Origin: an uncultured Porphyromonadaceae bacterium
GTDB lineage: Bacteria; Bacteroidota; Bacteroidia; Bacteroidales; Muribaculaceae
DNA length: 36,622 nucleotides
Assembly (NCBI GenBank): GCA_902493335.1
Contig: CABUPJ010000036.1
Location: 1 to 36,622 of the forward strand
Reading direction: 5' to 3'
Position numbers and translations under genes: made by a program
The notes under the pieces: model-generated
Told to the model about the DNA's origin: nothing
The model's database searches: none
What the model saw: only the letters and a program-made list of their open reading frames with translations
Part shown: one piece after another, positions 15,906 through 22,436 of the stretch
How positions within the stretch are numbered: the stretch's first letter is position 1
Layout of the letters: each line of letters starts with the position of its first letter

Positions 15906-17069
15906 TCAGCGTCTGCCGCGTCCTCCGCCACTGCCGCCGCGGCTTCCGCCGCCACCGCCGTGTGATCCTGACATGCCCCGGCTACCGCCACCGCCGCCGC
16001 TCTGGCGCCAGCTTGAGCCGCCACGGCTCTGCTGATTGTATGACGAGCGTGAGTTCTGGCGGTTTGAGCCCTGGTTGTAAGAGTTGGAGTTGCTGTTGTT
16101 ACGTCCGCGGTTCAGATTAATCGAGCCGTTTGACGAGCCGTTATGGTTTGAGCCGCCGTTATTGCTCGGCGCATAAGAGCCGGGGCGCGACGAGTTGCCG
16201 GGACGGTAGCCCGAGTAGGCGCCTCCGGGCTGACGGCCGCGACCCATATTGCCCGGACGTGCGAACGAGCCTGACGAGGCCGAGCCGGGTGCGTAGCTGC
16301 CGGGACGGTGTGTGGCCATCGAGCCGTTCGACGGACGGTGGGGACGCGACGAGCCGGGCGAACTCGGACGCCATGCGTGACCGCCGCCCCATCCGGGACC
16401 GTAGCCGGGATGCCAGCATCCGCCCCAACCGGGATAACCCCACGACGGGCCCCAGCTCCATGCCGGACCCCAGGCGGGACCCCATCCGGGATAGCCCCAT
16501 GACCATGAGAAGTAAGGATCCCAATACCATGAGTTCCATCCCCAGCTCAGGCTCCATGACGGACCCCAGGCGTTCCAGTACCACGGATTGCTGTAGCGCC
16601 ACGACCAGGGATTGTCGATGACATAGACGTTTATGTCGACGGGCTGCTGCTGAGCGGTATAGTAGTATTCCTGCAGGTCGCTGTCGTCAGAACCGTTGAT
16701 AATGTTGGGATTGTGGAACTGCTCGATGCGGCGTGTATATTCAAACTCGTTTATACGCGAGCTGTCAGAGACGACGCTGTCAGACACAAGAAACTGCCCG
16801 CGGCGGTTATACTCGTCAATGTCGACATTGAGCGGATTGTCGGTCGGAGCATAGGTGTCGGCAGGCTGATAGTCGCCGCCACCGCGCTTGCTGTCGAGGT
16901 GATAGTAGCTTACGGGCTTCTGCTGCTGCTTCTGTTGTTTAACGACTTTCTCTTCCTTGGGATTGTAATAGATATCGTCGTCATAATATCCTTGAGCGAC
17001 ACCTGTCAGCGCCGCTGTAAGAAATACTGCCGGAAGCAGGGCTTTGATTGATGTTGTCAGCGTTGTCAT
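15906..17069 (-). CDS. Exported low-complexity Trp/Gly/Pro- and Ser/Arg-rich protein
   Basis: A 387-residue protein from the start I chose, MTTLTTSIKALLPAVFLTAA, which gives a clean signal peptide. The in-frame ATG at 17159 would add 30 residues and bury that peptide. After an acidic, Gln/Tyr-rich segment, the middle (about 155-245) is extraordinarily rich in Trp, Gly and Pro (SWGWNSWYWDPYFSWSWGYP). The C-terminal third is Gly/Ser/Arg/Asn-rich (RPGSYAPG, GGGGSRG) and probably disordered. No enzymatic domain is visible. Similar proteins are seen in Bacteroidales without assigned function; a surface or matrix role is speculation. Confidence 0.82.
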   Translation of the reverse strand: MTTLTTSIKALLPAVFLTAALTGVAQGYYDDDIYYNPKEEKVVKQQKQQQKPVSYYHLDSKRGGGDYQPADTYAPTDNPLNVDIDEYNRRGQFLVSDSVVSDSSRINEFEYTRRIEQFHNPNIINGSDDSDLQEYYYTAQQQPVDINVYVIDNPWSWRYSNPWYWNAWGPSWSLSWGWNSWYWDPYFSWSWGYPGWGPAWGPAWSWGPSWGYPGWGGCWHPGYGPGWGGGHAWRPSSPGSSRPHRPSNGSMATHRPGSYAPGSASSGSFARPGNMGRGRQPGGAYSGYRPGNSSRPGSYAPSNNGGSNHNGSSNGSINLNRGRNNSNSNSYNQGSNRQNSRSSYNQQSRGGSSWRQSGGGGGSRGMSGSHGGGGGSRGGSGGGRGRR

Positions 17070-17170
17070 CAGAGAGAATTTATTAAATGTTGTCGTTATT
17101 GTTTCGATTGTAGGCTTAAATTTTTGTAATTTAATCATTAGACTCGTTAACCGGGTCATGGTTTAATTTA

Positions 17171-17201
17171 CAAAGATACACAAACAACTGAAATTGACAA
17201 A
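17171..17201 (-). promoter_or_regulatory. Promoter of the Trp/Gly-rich gene
   Basis: On the minus strand TTTG (17201-17198), a 19-bp spacer and TATCTTTG (17178-17171) match the consensus. The predicted start near 17167 gives a leader of about 98 nt to the ATG at 17069, or only 8 nt to the alternative at 17159. Confidence 0.75.
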
Positions 17202-17209
17202 ACTTATAA

Positions 17210-17264
17210 CAAAAAGTTGCCTGACATGGCAGCCTGAATGATTTACAGACAGCATGTCAGGCAA
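17210..17264 (-). terminator. Terminator of the DUF308 gene
   Basis: TTGCCTGACATG (17217-17228) and CATGTCAGGCAA (17253-17264) are perfect 12-bp arms. On the minus strand the stem is followed by CTTTTTG. It lies about 20 bp past the DUF308 stop. Confidence 0.9.
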
Positions 17265-17283
17265 TGGCTATTGCAGTCGGGGT

Positions 17284-17880
17284 TTATTTCTCTACTGTGG
17301 CGGGTTTCATCTCGTATGAGGCGATTGCGATAGTGAAGCCCCAATAAATGAATGCGATAGAGGTAAGGAACGATACCATATACATGTCGCTGATCCAGCC
17401 TGCTTCGAGGAAGAAGAAGCCGATGACGCAGAGGAGTATGCCGTTGATGATGCTCAGCCACCAGTATTTGATGTGGCGGCGTGCGGCTGCGTTCGCAAAG
17501 GCTTCGATGCCCCAGAAGATAAAGATGAAGGCAAGGAAGTAGGGGAATACGGCCTCAGAAAGAATGACGCTACGCACAAGCATGAAGCCTATGAACATAT
17601 CGATGACACCTCCGGCTATCCACCAGCCCCAGCCGCGGGGTCGGTCGGGACCCGCTGCCACGCAAAGCTGTACGATGCCGGCGAGGATAAGCAGCCAGCC
17701 GAAAATCTGTGATGCTACGGCAAAGCCCTGGACAGGCCAGAACCAATATGCAAAACCTCCGAGGACCAAAAGGATGCCGACGATGAGTACGACCCACCAG
17801 TAGCGTGACTGTCCGAGATAGTGTAGATTGACTGATTTCATAACATTAAATAAATTAGTTAGACGATTGTTATTTTTCAT
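17284..17880 (-). CDS. DUF308 / HdeD-like six-helix membrane protein
   Basis: A 198-residue inner-membrane protein with six hydrophobic helices in three hairpins (WWVVLIVGILLVLGGFAYWF, FGWLLILAGIVQLCVA, WWIAGGVIDMFIGFMLV, PYFLAFIFIFWGIEAFANA, WWLSIINGILLCVIGFFFL, FLTSIAFIYWGFTIAIAS). This matches the HdeD/DUF308 family; the E. coli member is linked to acid resistance, but the role here is unknown. The start at 17880 is preceded by an A-rich stretch. An in-frame ATG at 17841 (MKSVNLHYLG) is equally compatible with the topology. Monocistronic, with a strong terminator. Confidence 0.88.
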   Translation of the reverse strand: MKNNNRLTNLFNVMKSVNLHYLGQSRYWWVVLIVGILLVLGGFAYWFWPVQGFAVASQIFGWLLILAGIVQLCVAAGPDRPRGWGWWIAGGVIDMFIGFMLVRSVILSEAVFPYFLAFIFIFWGIEAFANAAARRHIKYWWLSIINGILLCVIGFFFLEAGWISDMYMVSFLTSIAFIYWGFTIAIASYEMKPATVEK

Positions 17881-17946
17881 ATTTTAGTTTTATAACAACC
17901 GGTTAACAAATTTTGTTGATTGGGCTTAAGAATATGCCGGCAATAA

Positions 17947-17977
17947 TTGTCAGTCTCGCGGAAATCGATTAGCTTTG
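17947..17977 (+). promoter_or_regulatory. Promoter of the DUF2007-LtaS-like pair
   Basis: TTG (17947-17949), a 20-bp spacer and TAGCTTTG (17970-17977) fit the consensus. The predicted start near 17981 lies downstream of an in-frame ATG at 17975, so the gene must start at 17999. Confidence 0.7.
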
Positions 17978-17998
17978 TCATATTATTATAAGTATATT

Positions 17999-18241
17999 AT
18001 GAAAGGAAAATCAACAACAGATGCAAACGGTCTTGTGACCGTCGCCACATATAATTCAGATTGGGAGGCCCATATCGCCCAGGGCGTGCTTGATGCCCAC
18101 GACATAGAGTCGGTTCTCGGCAACGAAGTGTTTTCGTCGATATATCCCATCGGTTTCAACTCTCTCGGCGGTGTCAGCCTCAGTGTGCGGGCCGACGACG
18201 CCGCCCGTGCCCGTGAGGTGCTCGCAGATCATAAAATCTGA
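17999..18241 (+). CDS. DUF2007 (putative signal-transducing) protein
   Basis: An 80-residue cytoplasmic protein: VTVATYNSDWEAHIAQGVLDAHDIESVLGNE followed by LGGVSLSVRADDAARAREVL. This is the ferredoxin-like, GlnB-resembling DUF2007 fold, which often appears as a small regulatory module. The start at 17999 is fixed by the promoter box covering the other in-frame ATG. It lies 21 bp before the LtaS-like gene, so the two are probably one operon. Confidence 0.85.
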   Translation: MKGKSTTDANGLVTVATYNSDWEAHIAQGVLDAHDIESVLGNEVFSSIYPIGFNSLGGVSLSVRADDAARAREVLADHKI

Positions 18242-18262
18242 TTTCAGGAGATATTTGCCGAT

Positions 18263-20074
18263 ATGAATAAAACATTGAAAAAACTGATGCGGCGGGATGG
18301 CGGCCGTGTCGATTCGCTTGTGCCGTTTTTCGCTATCCTCTTCAAATTTTTTCTTTTTGACGCTATCTGGTGTTATTATACGACATTTCAGCCGTTTTCA
18401 AAATGGCCACTATATGTCACGTCGGTGAGCGCGGCGATGCTTGTGGCGCTGCCTTATATCCTGTCGCGCCGTCGCTGGGCCGGAGTGACGATGATGGTGC
18501 TGGCCGATATATGGCTTGTGGCAAACCTGATGTATTCCCGCACCTATTTCAGCGCCATCCCTCCGTCAAGCTATTTTCTCGCCGGCAATCTCGCCGATTT
18601 TATGCCGGCTGTTGCCGGTTCGCTCAACGTCTGTGATGCACTCTTCCCGCTCTCGACGGCCGGTGCCATTATAATGATGTTTAAACTGCGCAAAACCCGG
18701 GGCGCTGTCGCGTTGCCTTTCAGCCGTCTGTTTTATGTCATCGTGCTGGCTGTGCTTGTCGGCGTCTTTGCTCTGGCGATGCAGCCAAAAGGCGGCTTCA
18801 TAAAGGTATACGACCGCCAGCGCTCACACGCCTATCTTCATTCGAGCATGACACCGATGTATTCGCTTTTCGGCACATTATATTATAATATAACCCTCGA
18901 CAACGCACGGCTCACCGACGGCCAACAGGACCAAATCACCGGATGGTTTGCCGAAAGTGATGAATATATCTCTGAGAATGAGCGAATTCAGCCCCCCGTA
19001 ATAGTTCCGAAGACCAATTGTGTCATCATATTCGCCGAGTCGCTCGAGAGCTGGGTGATAGGTCTTGATTTCGAGGGTAAAGAGATTACGCCCAATCTTA
19101 ACCGTCTCGTCGCTGACTCGACAACGATCTACGCGCCTCATGTGCTCACCCAGGTCAATGCCGGCCGCTCGATTGATGCGCAGCTTCTCATCCTCGCCGG
19201 GCTTATGCCCTTGCGCTCGGGTGTATACAGCACACTCTATCCCGGCAACACCTACTACACCTTGCCTAAAGCGTCAAAAGAGATAAATCATACCCGAAAC
19301 TATCTGATAACAGTCGACAAGACCAAGACCTGGAATCAGCGCGGTGTCGCCCGTGCCTTCGGCATCGACACCATACTCTCATATCCCGACTTCGAGCAGA
19401 CCGAAGCGTTCGGCACACGCAAGACCCTCGGCGACCGTGCCTTCTTCCGCCAGTGTATCGACAAGATTGAGCGGGGTGAGATATGGCCCGTCGGCGAGAA
19501 GGCCTTTGTCCAGATGGTGACATATTCGGGACATTTCCCGTTCAGACTGCCTGAAGAGCTTAAAACCGTCACTTTCAGTGACACTATTCCCGAGATGATG
19601 CGCGACTATATGACCGACGCACACTACACCGACGCCGCCATCGGTTCGTTTATCGACTATCTCAGGACGCGTTCCGACTACGACAGCACTCTTGTCGTCA
19701 TCACCGGCGACCACGAGGGACTCGCCAACAACCGCCGTGACCTCTGCGCCTCCAAAGGGGGCGATGTCATATCGAAAGACGAGTTTACGCCTCTCATCAT
19801 CCTCAACGCCCCGGCAGCCATGACCTACGACGGTGTCATGGGGCAGATTGACATCTATCCGACGATTCTCGAACTGCTCGGACTACGCGATTATAAATGG
19901 CATGGCCTCGGTCAGAGCATCCTCGACCAGTCGAAGCCGGCCGTGGCCGTGAGTCCACGCATGGTCGTCAAAGGCGACACTGCCGGCATCACGGCTGCCC
20001 GGCTCGAACATCTGCGTCAGGCTCCCGAGATTTCAGACCTGATCATACGATTCAATCTCCTCGATAAGCGCTGA
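18263..20074 (+). CDS. LtaS-like membrane sulfatase-fold phosphotransferase
   Basis: A 603-residue protein. Five N-terminal transmembrane helices (about 20-180) carry an extracytoplasmic sulfatase-fold domain. Conserved points: CVIIFAESLESW (about 252-263) with the metal Glu, GRSIDAQLL (about 302-310) where the catalytic Thr/Ser sits (Ser here), VTYSGHFPF (about 415), and ITGDHEGL (about 480-487) with the metal Asp-His. Relatives transfer phosphoglycerol or phosphoethanolamine to surface glycans or lipids. In Bacteroidetes the acceptor is not teichoic acid and is unknown. It is cotranscribed with the DUF2007 gene. Confidence 0.92.
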   Translation: MNKTLKKLMRRDGGRVDSLVPFFAILFKFFLFDAIWCYYTTFQPFSKWPLYVTSVSAAMLVALPYILSRRRWAGVTMMVLADIWLVANLMYSRTYFSAIPPSSYFLAGNLADFMPAVAGSLNVCDALFPLSTAGAIIMMFKLRKTRGAVALPFSRLFYVIVLAVLVGVFALAMQPKGGFIKVYDRQRSHAYLHSSMTPMYSLFGTLYYNITLDNARLTDGQQDQITGWFAESDEYISENERIQPPVIVPKTNCVIIFAESLESWVIGLDFEGKEITPNLNRLVADSTTIYAPHVLTQVNAGRSIDAQLLILAGLMPLRSGVYSTLYPGNTYYTLPKASKEINHTRNYLITVDKTKTWNQRGVARAFGIDTILSYPDFEQTEAFGTRKTLGDRAFFRQCIDKIERGEIWPVGEKAFVQMVTYSGHFPFRLPEELKTVTFSDTIPEMMRDYMTDAHYTDAAIGSFIDYLRTRSDYDSTLVVITGDHEGLANNRRDLCASKGGDVISKDEFTPLIILNAPAAMTYDGVMGQIDIYPTILELLGLRDYKWHGLGQSILDQSKPAVAVSPRMVVKGDTAGITAARLEHLRQAPEISDLIIRFNLLDKR

Positions 20075-20130
20075 CAATCAATAGCGAATTGTAAAAAACG
20101 AAAAAAGCGGCTAAAAACCGTCATATAAAA

Positions 20131-20161
20131 TTGCATATTACAAAAACAATTTCTAACTTTG
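20131..20161 (+). promoter_or_regulatory. Promoter of tRNA-Ser
   Basis: TTG (20131-20133), a 20-bp spacer and TAACTTTG (20154-20161) fit the consensus, 29 bp before the mature tRNA start. Confidence 0.7.
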
Positions 20162-20190
20162 CAACGCAAAAGCCCGAAGGGGCGACATAA

Positions 20191-20277
20191 GGAGAGGTGG
20201 GTGAGTGGCTGAAACCACCAGTTTGCTAAACTGACGTAGGAGTTATCCTACCACGAGTTCGAATCTCGTCCTCTCCG
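20191..20277 (+). tRNA. tRNA-Ser (anticodon GCU)
   Basis: Acceptor arms GGAGAGG (20191-20197) and CCTCTCC (20270-20276) pair, with discriminator G at 20277 and no encoded CCA. The anticodon loop TTGCTAA puts GCT at 20225-20227, decoding AGC/AGU. The long variable arm GTAGG...CCTAC marks a class II tRNA, and the T arm is ACGAG TTCGAAT CTCGT. The accessory island starts immediately downstream, consistent with a tRNA-gene integration hotspot. Confidence 0.95.
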
Positions 20278-20285
20278 CAATAAAG

Positions 20286-20304
20286 GCCTGATTATCAGGC
20301 TTTT
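20286..20304 (+). terminator. Terminator of tRNA-Ser
   Basis: GCCTGA (20286-20291), loop TTA, TCAGGC (20295-20300), then TTTT. It begins 9 bp after the tRNA. Confidence 0.8.
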
Positions 20305-20313
20305 GTTGTATCT

Positions 20314-20356
20314 ACACCCAATTTTACACCAAATCCTGTAAAGTTGGGTGTTTTTA
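20314..20356 (+). terminator. Second hairpin terminator after the tRNA
   Basis: ACACCCAA (20314-20321) and TTGGGTGT (20344-20351), extended inside by TTTACA and TGTAAA, give about 14 paired bases followed by TTTT. Two terminators in 70 bp may reflect an old junction between tRNA and island. Confidence 0.7.
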
Positions 20357-20360
20357 TATA

Positions 20361-20567
20361 TTCTTAACTGTACGAGCTGGTCAAAAAAGAAACGGCATTA
20401 ACATTTTAGGCACAACTCGGCTTCCCATTACTCCTGTCCCTCCTTCTTTTTTGCCCGCTCTATATATGGGTTTAGGTTTAGTCGGGTCTATATATAGCCC
20501 GAACCAAACCAAAAGAGATTCTGCAAATAAATTTACAGATGTATCATTAACTGAGACAAGATATGTC
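20361..20567. other. Gene-free stretch with an AT-rich inverted repeat
   Basis: No gene is visible between the tRNA terminators and the WYL promoter. At 20469-20510, GGTTTAGGTTTAGTCGGG faces CCCGAACCAAACC across TCTATATATAG, an imperfect inverted repeat with bulges, and TATATA words flank it. It may be a regulator-binding site or remnant of an integration end. No copy of the tRNA 3' end is present here. Confidence 0.35.
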
Positions 20568-20575
20568 TAACTTTG
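20568..20575 (+). promoter_or_regulatory. -7 promoter box of the WYL gene
   Basis: TAACTTTG is an exact consensus match; the predicted start is near 20579 and the leader about 19 nt. No clear -33 element. Confidence 0.6.
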
Positions 20576-20597
20576 CAGTGTAAAAGTCCGATGCGAT

Positions 20598-21500
20598 ATG
20601 AACCAACTGCAAAAATACACCTGGCTGATTGACACAATCCGCCGTGCCGGAAAAATTTCCCATAAGGATTTGTCCGATAAATGGGAACGAAACAAAGACC
20701 TAAGTGACTGTAAACCGCTCCATCGTGCTACGTTCAATCGCTGGCGCGACGCTATCTTTGACCAGTTCAGCATTATTATCGACTGTCAGAAAGTAGGCGG
20801 CTATCTTTATTATATAGCCAACCCCGAAGATATAGACGAGGATAAGCTGAAAAAATGGATGCTTGATTCCTTTGCAGTGGTCAATCTTATCGAGGAGAAC
20901 TTCTCTCTAAAAGGGCGTATCATAGTTGATGAAATACCGTCCGGACGCGACCATTTGACAACTATTCTTGAAGCAATGAAAGAGAATAGTGTTGTCAATA
21001 TCACATATCGCCCGTTCAAGGAATCTCATGGGTATACATTCCCGATTGAGCCGTATTGTGTCAAGTTGTTTGAGAACCGCTGGTATGTGCTCGCACACAA
21101 CAATCGCGATGAAGTCAAGATTTATTGTCTTGACCGTATGGAGGATGTCGAAATTACGGATGGCACATATGAGCTTCCGAAAGACTTTGATGCCGGGAGC
21201 TATTTCGCCACGGCCTACGGAGTGGTTATCGGCTATGATGTAAAGCCGGAACACATCGTGATACGTGCCAGCGAGAATCACAAACATTACCTGAAATCTC
21301 TTCCTCTTCACTTCAGTCAACGTATGATTGAAGACTGCGGCGAGTATGCTGATTTTGAGTTATACCTTTCGCCGACATACGACTTTGTAATGAAGCTACT
21401 ACAATATGGATCATTGTTAGAGGTAATAAGTCCGGCATCACTGCGAAGGGCGATGAAGGGGTGGATTTCAGATATGGGTGAACTCTATAAAAACGACTGA
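20598..21500 (+). CDS. WYL-domain transcriptional regulator
   Basis: A 300-residue cytoplasmic DNA-binding protein. The N-terminus (about 1-75) is a winged-helix-like region (ISHKDLSDKWERN, LHRATFNRWRDAI). The WYL domain occupies about 125-215: ITYRPFKESHGYTFPIEP, then RWYVLAHNNRDEVKIYCLDRM, with the Trp-Tyr-Val variant of the motif near 161-163. A C-terminal extension follows (about 220-300). WYL regulators bind nucleic-acid ligands and commonly repress defence loci. This one is the first gene of the island downstream of tRNA-Ser, and I infer that it controls the genes that follow. Confidence 0.9.
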   Translation: MNQLQKYTWLIDTIRRAGKISHKDLSDKWERNKDLSDCKPLHRATFNRWRDAIFDQFSIIIDCQKVGGYLYYIANPEDIDEDKLKKWMLDSFAVVNLIEENFSLKGRIIVDEIPSGRDHLTTILEAMKENSVVNITYRPFKESHGYTFPIEPYCVKLFENRWYVLAHNNRDEVKIYCLDRMEDVEITDGTYELPKDFDAGSYFATAYGVVIGYDVKPEHIVIRASENHKHYLKSLPLHFSQRMIEDCGEYADFELYLSPTYDFVMKLLQYGSLLEVISPASLRRAMKGWISDMGELYKND

Positions 21501-21645
21501 CATGCAGGATTTTGTTACAATGATACCCTTGTCTATGTTGATGCTTGCAATGCCATCGCAAAAAAATTATATAATGTTTATTCTGTCACCAATATTGAGA
21601 CAGGATAGTAATAATTTCGCAGAACAATCTTAATTTTAAACAGAT

Positions 21646-21864
21646 ATGTCACTCTTTAAAGTAACAACAAAACGCCTCCTCCTTAGTGGTGGCAAGCGAC
21701 TCGAAGCCGGCATGACAGCCGAAGTGTCTTACAATGGAAGCTCTCTTCCTTTTTCAAACTCAAATGTAAAATCTGAAATCCAGCGTCAGTTCAAAATGAA
21801 ATACAATGTGGATTTCCCGGCCGGTTATATGAACGGCAATGAACTTAAAGTGGAGAAGCTTTAA
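21646..21864 (+). CDS. Small DUF6140-like protein
   Basis: A 72-residue basic protein: MSLFKVTTKRLLLSGGKRLEAGMTAEVSYNG..., ending GYMNGNELKVEKL. The pattern of a short beta N-terminus, an LEAGMTAEV stretch and a final ELKVEKL strand resembles the small DUF6140 family seen in Bacteroidetes accessory regions; the match is from memory. Function unknown. It lies 145 bp after the WYL gene with no strong promoter in the gap (TAATTTCG at 21612-21619 is the closest), and a good terminator follows it, separating it from the RNA/KAP unit. Confidence 0.7.
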   Translation: MSLFKVTTKRLLLSGGKRLEAGMTAEVSYNGSSLPFSNSNVKSEIQRQFKMKYNVDFPAGYMNGNELKVEKL

Positions 21865-21873
21865 ACTTAACTT

Positions 21874-21915
21874 GTCCGGGGCGCCAATCCGGAAGCTTCC
21901 CCGGACTTTCGTTTG
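21874..21915 (+). terminator. Terminator after the DUF6140-like gene
   Basis: GTCCGGGG (21874-21881) pairs with CCCCGGAC (21899-21906), followed by TTTCGTTTG. The GC-rich stem stands out in AT-rich surroundings. Confidence 0.85.
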
Positions 21916-21949
21916 TATCCAGAGATTGACAGTAATAGTACAGCCTGTA

Positions 21950-22020
21950 AATATGTTGTGAAACATATTCTCTGTCTCACTTATGTTTTTTAATTTTGTG
22001 ATTGAATAAAAATCAAAATT
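21950..22020 (+). promoter_or_regulatory. Candidate promoter region of the RNA/KAP/DUF262 unit
   Basis: TAATTTTG (21991-21998) is an exact -7 box; a start near 22002 would place the whole structured RNA in the leader. A second possibility is TTTG (22058-22061), a 19-bp spacer and TATCTCGA (22081-22088). Just upstream is the hairpin AATATGTT GTGA AACATATT (21950-21969). A further imperfect stem (AATTTTG...CAAAATT) spans 21992-22020, overlapping the -7 box, and could be an operator. Confidence 0.45.
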
Positions 22021-22076
22021 TAAAAACGTAAGGAAGACAAAGATATCCACATAACGATTTGCATTAACTTGCAATG

Positions 22077-22313
22077 GCCATATCTCGATTCGGTTAAATC
22101 TGGTAAATCTAACTAAAGGGTCGAAAGAATAGGTCAAAGCTTGCTTGGTGCGTCCTCTCACGAGGGCACAGGCTGCTTTCTCTAATTCTTGACCCAAAGG
22201 CAATACCAGAGCCTAACCGAAGAGAGTAGGAAAAAGAGTGTTGTGTCCTCTTTTTGATGCAACCGGGGAAAGCCGAAGACCGTAAGACGGAGGCGTAAAA
22301 CCGATCTATTGCC
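22077..22313 (+). ncRNA. Candidate structured RNA / leader RNA upstream of the KAP-DUF262 genes
   Basis: About 237 nt with no credible frame but dense complementarity. A long-range closing helix pairs parts of 22077-22095 (GGC, ATA, GAT, CGGTT) with AACCG, ATC, TAT, GCC (22300-22313), ending at the next start codon. GGGTC...GAAT (22118-22130) pairs with ATTC...GACCC (22185-22195). Within it an extended hairpin has AAAGC/GCTTT, GCTT/AGGC, GTGC/GCAC and CCTC/GAGG (22136-22179). Further hairpins: AGGC/GCCT (22198-22214), AAAAAGAG/CTCTTTTT (22231-22255), and GCC,CCG/CGG,GGC (22272-22294). I recognise no known RNA family. It could act as a cis leader or as a component of the adjacent system. Confidence 0.55.
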
Positions 22314-22436
22314 ATGGTAAATTTCTATTGCAAGTATTGTGGAACTAAATCTCAAACCCTTATAGTTTTATCTACAGGTAACTTCACGAAATACCCTCTT
22401 GGTTCAAGCAAATACAAACATTCTCCGGCAATATGA
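22314..22436 (+). CDS. 40-residue CxxC mini-protein, translationally coupled to the KAP NTPase
   Basis: ATG at 22314 opens a 40-codon frame reading MVNFYCKYCGTKS, with a YCKYCG zinc-knuckle half (Cys6, Cys9), and ending PLGSSKYKHSPAI. Its TGA overlaps the KAP ATG as ATGA, strong evidence that it is translated. It resembles small Bacteroidetes proteins of the form CxxCG...C..HP.G..KG.H (from memory). The second ligand pair appears replaced: NFTKYPLG has Phe and Tyr where Cys and His would be expected, so zinc binding may be lost. It follows the structured RNA directly. Confidence 0.65.
   Translation: MVNFYCKYCGTKSQTLIVLSTGNFTKYPLGSSKYKHSPAI

Noticed and set aside
16130..16621. Plus-strand Arg/Ser/Asp-rich frame
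   Set aside because: Mirror of the low-complexity Trp/Gly block on the minus strand; no promoter.
22077..22313. Retron or group II intron RNA
   Set aside because: No reverse transcriptase is encoded nearby and I cannot find domain V or the typical msr/msd a1-a2 arms.
22109..22315. 68-codon minus-strand frame across the candidate RNA
   Set aside because: Its composition is typical of a frame read through a structured RNA; no promoter, no family, and it would be antisense to the coupled unit.
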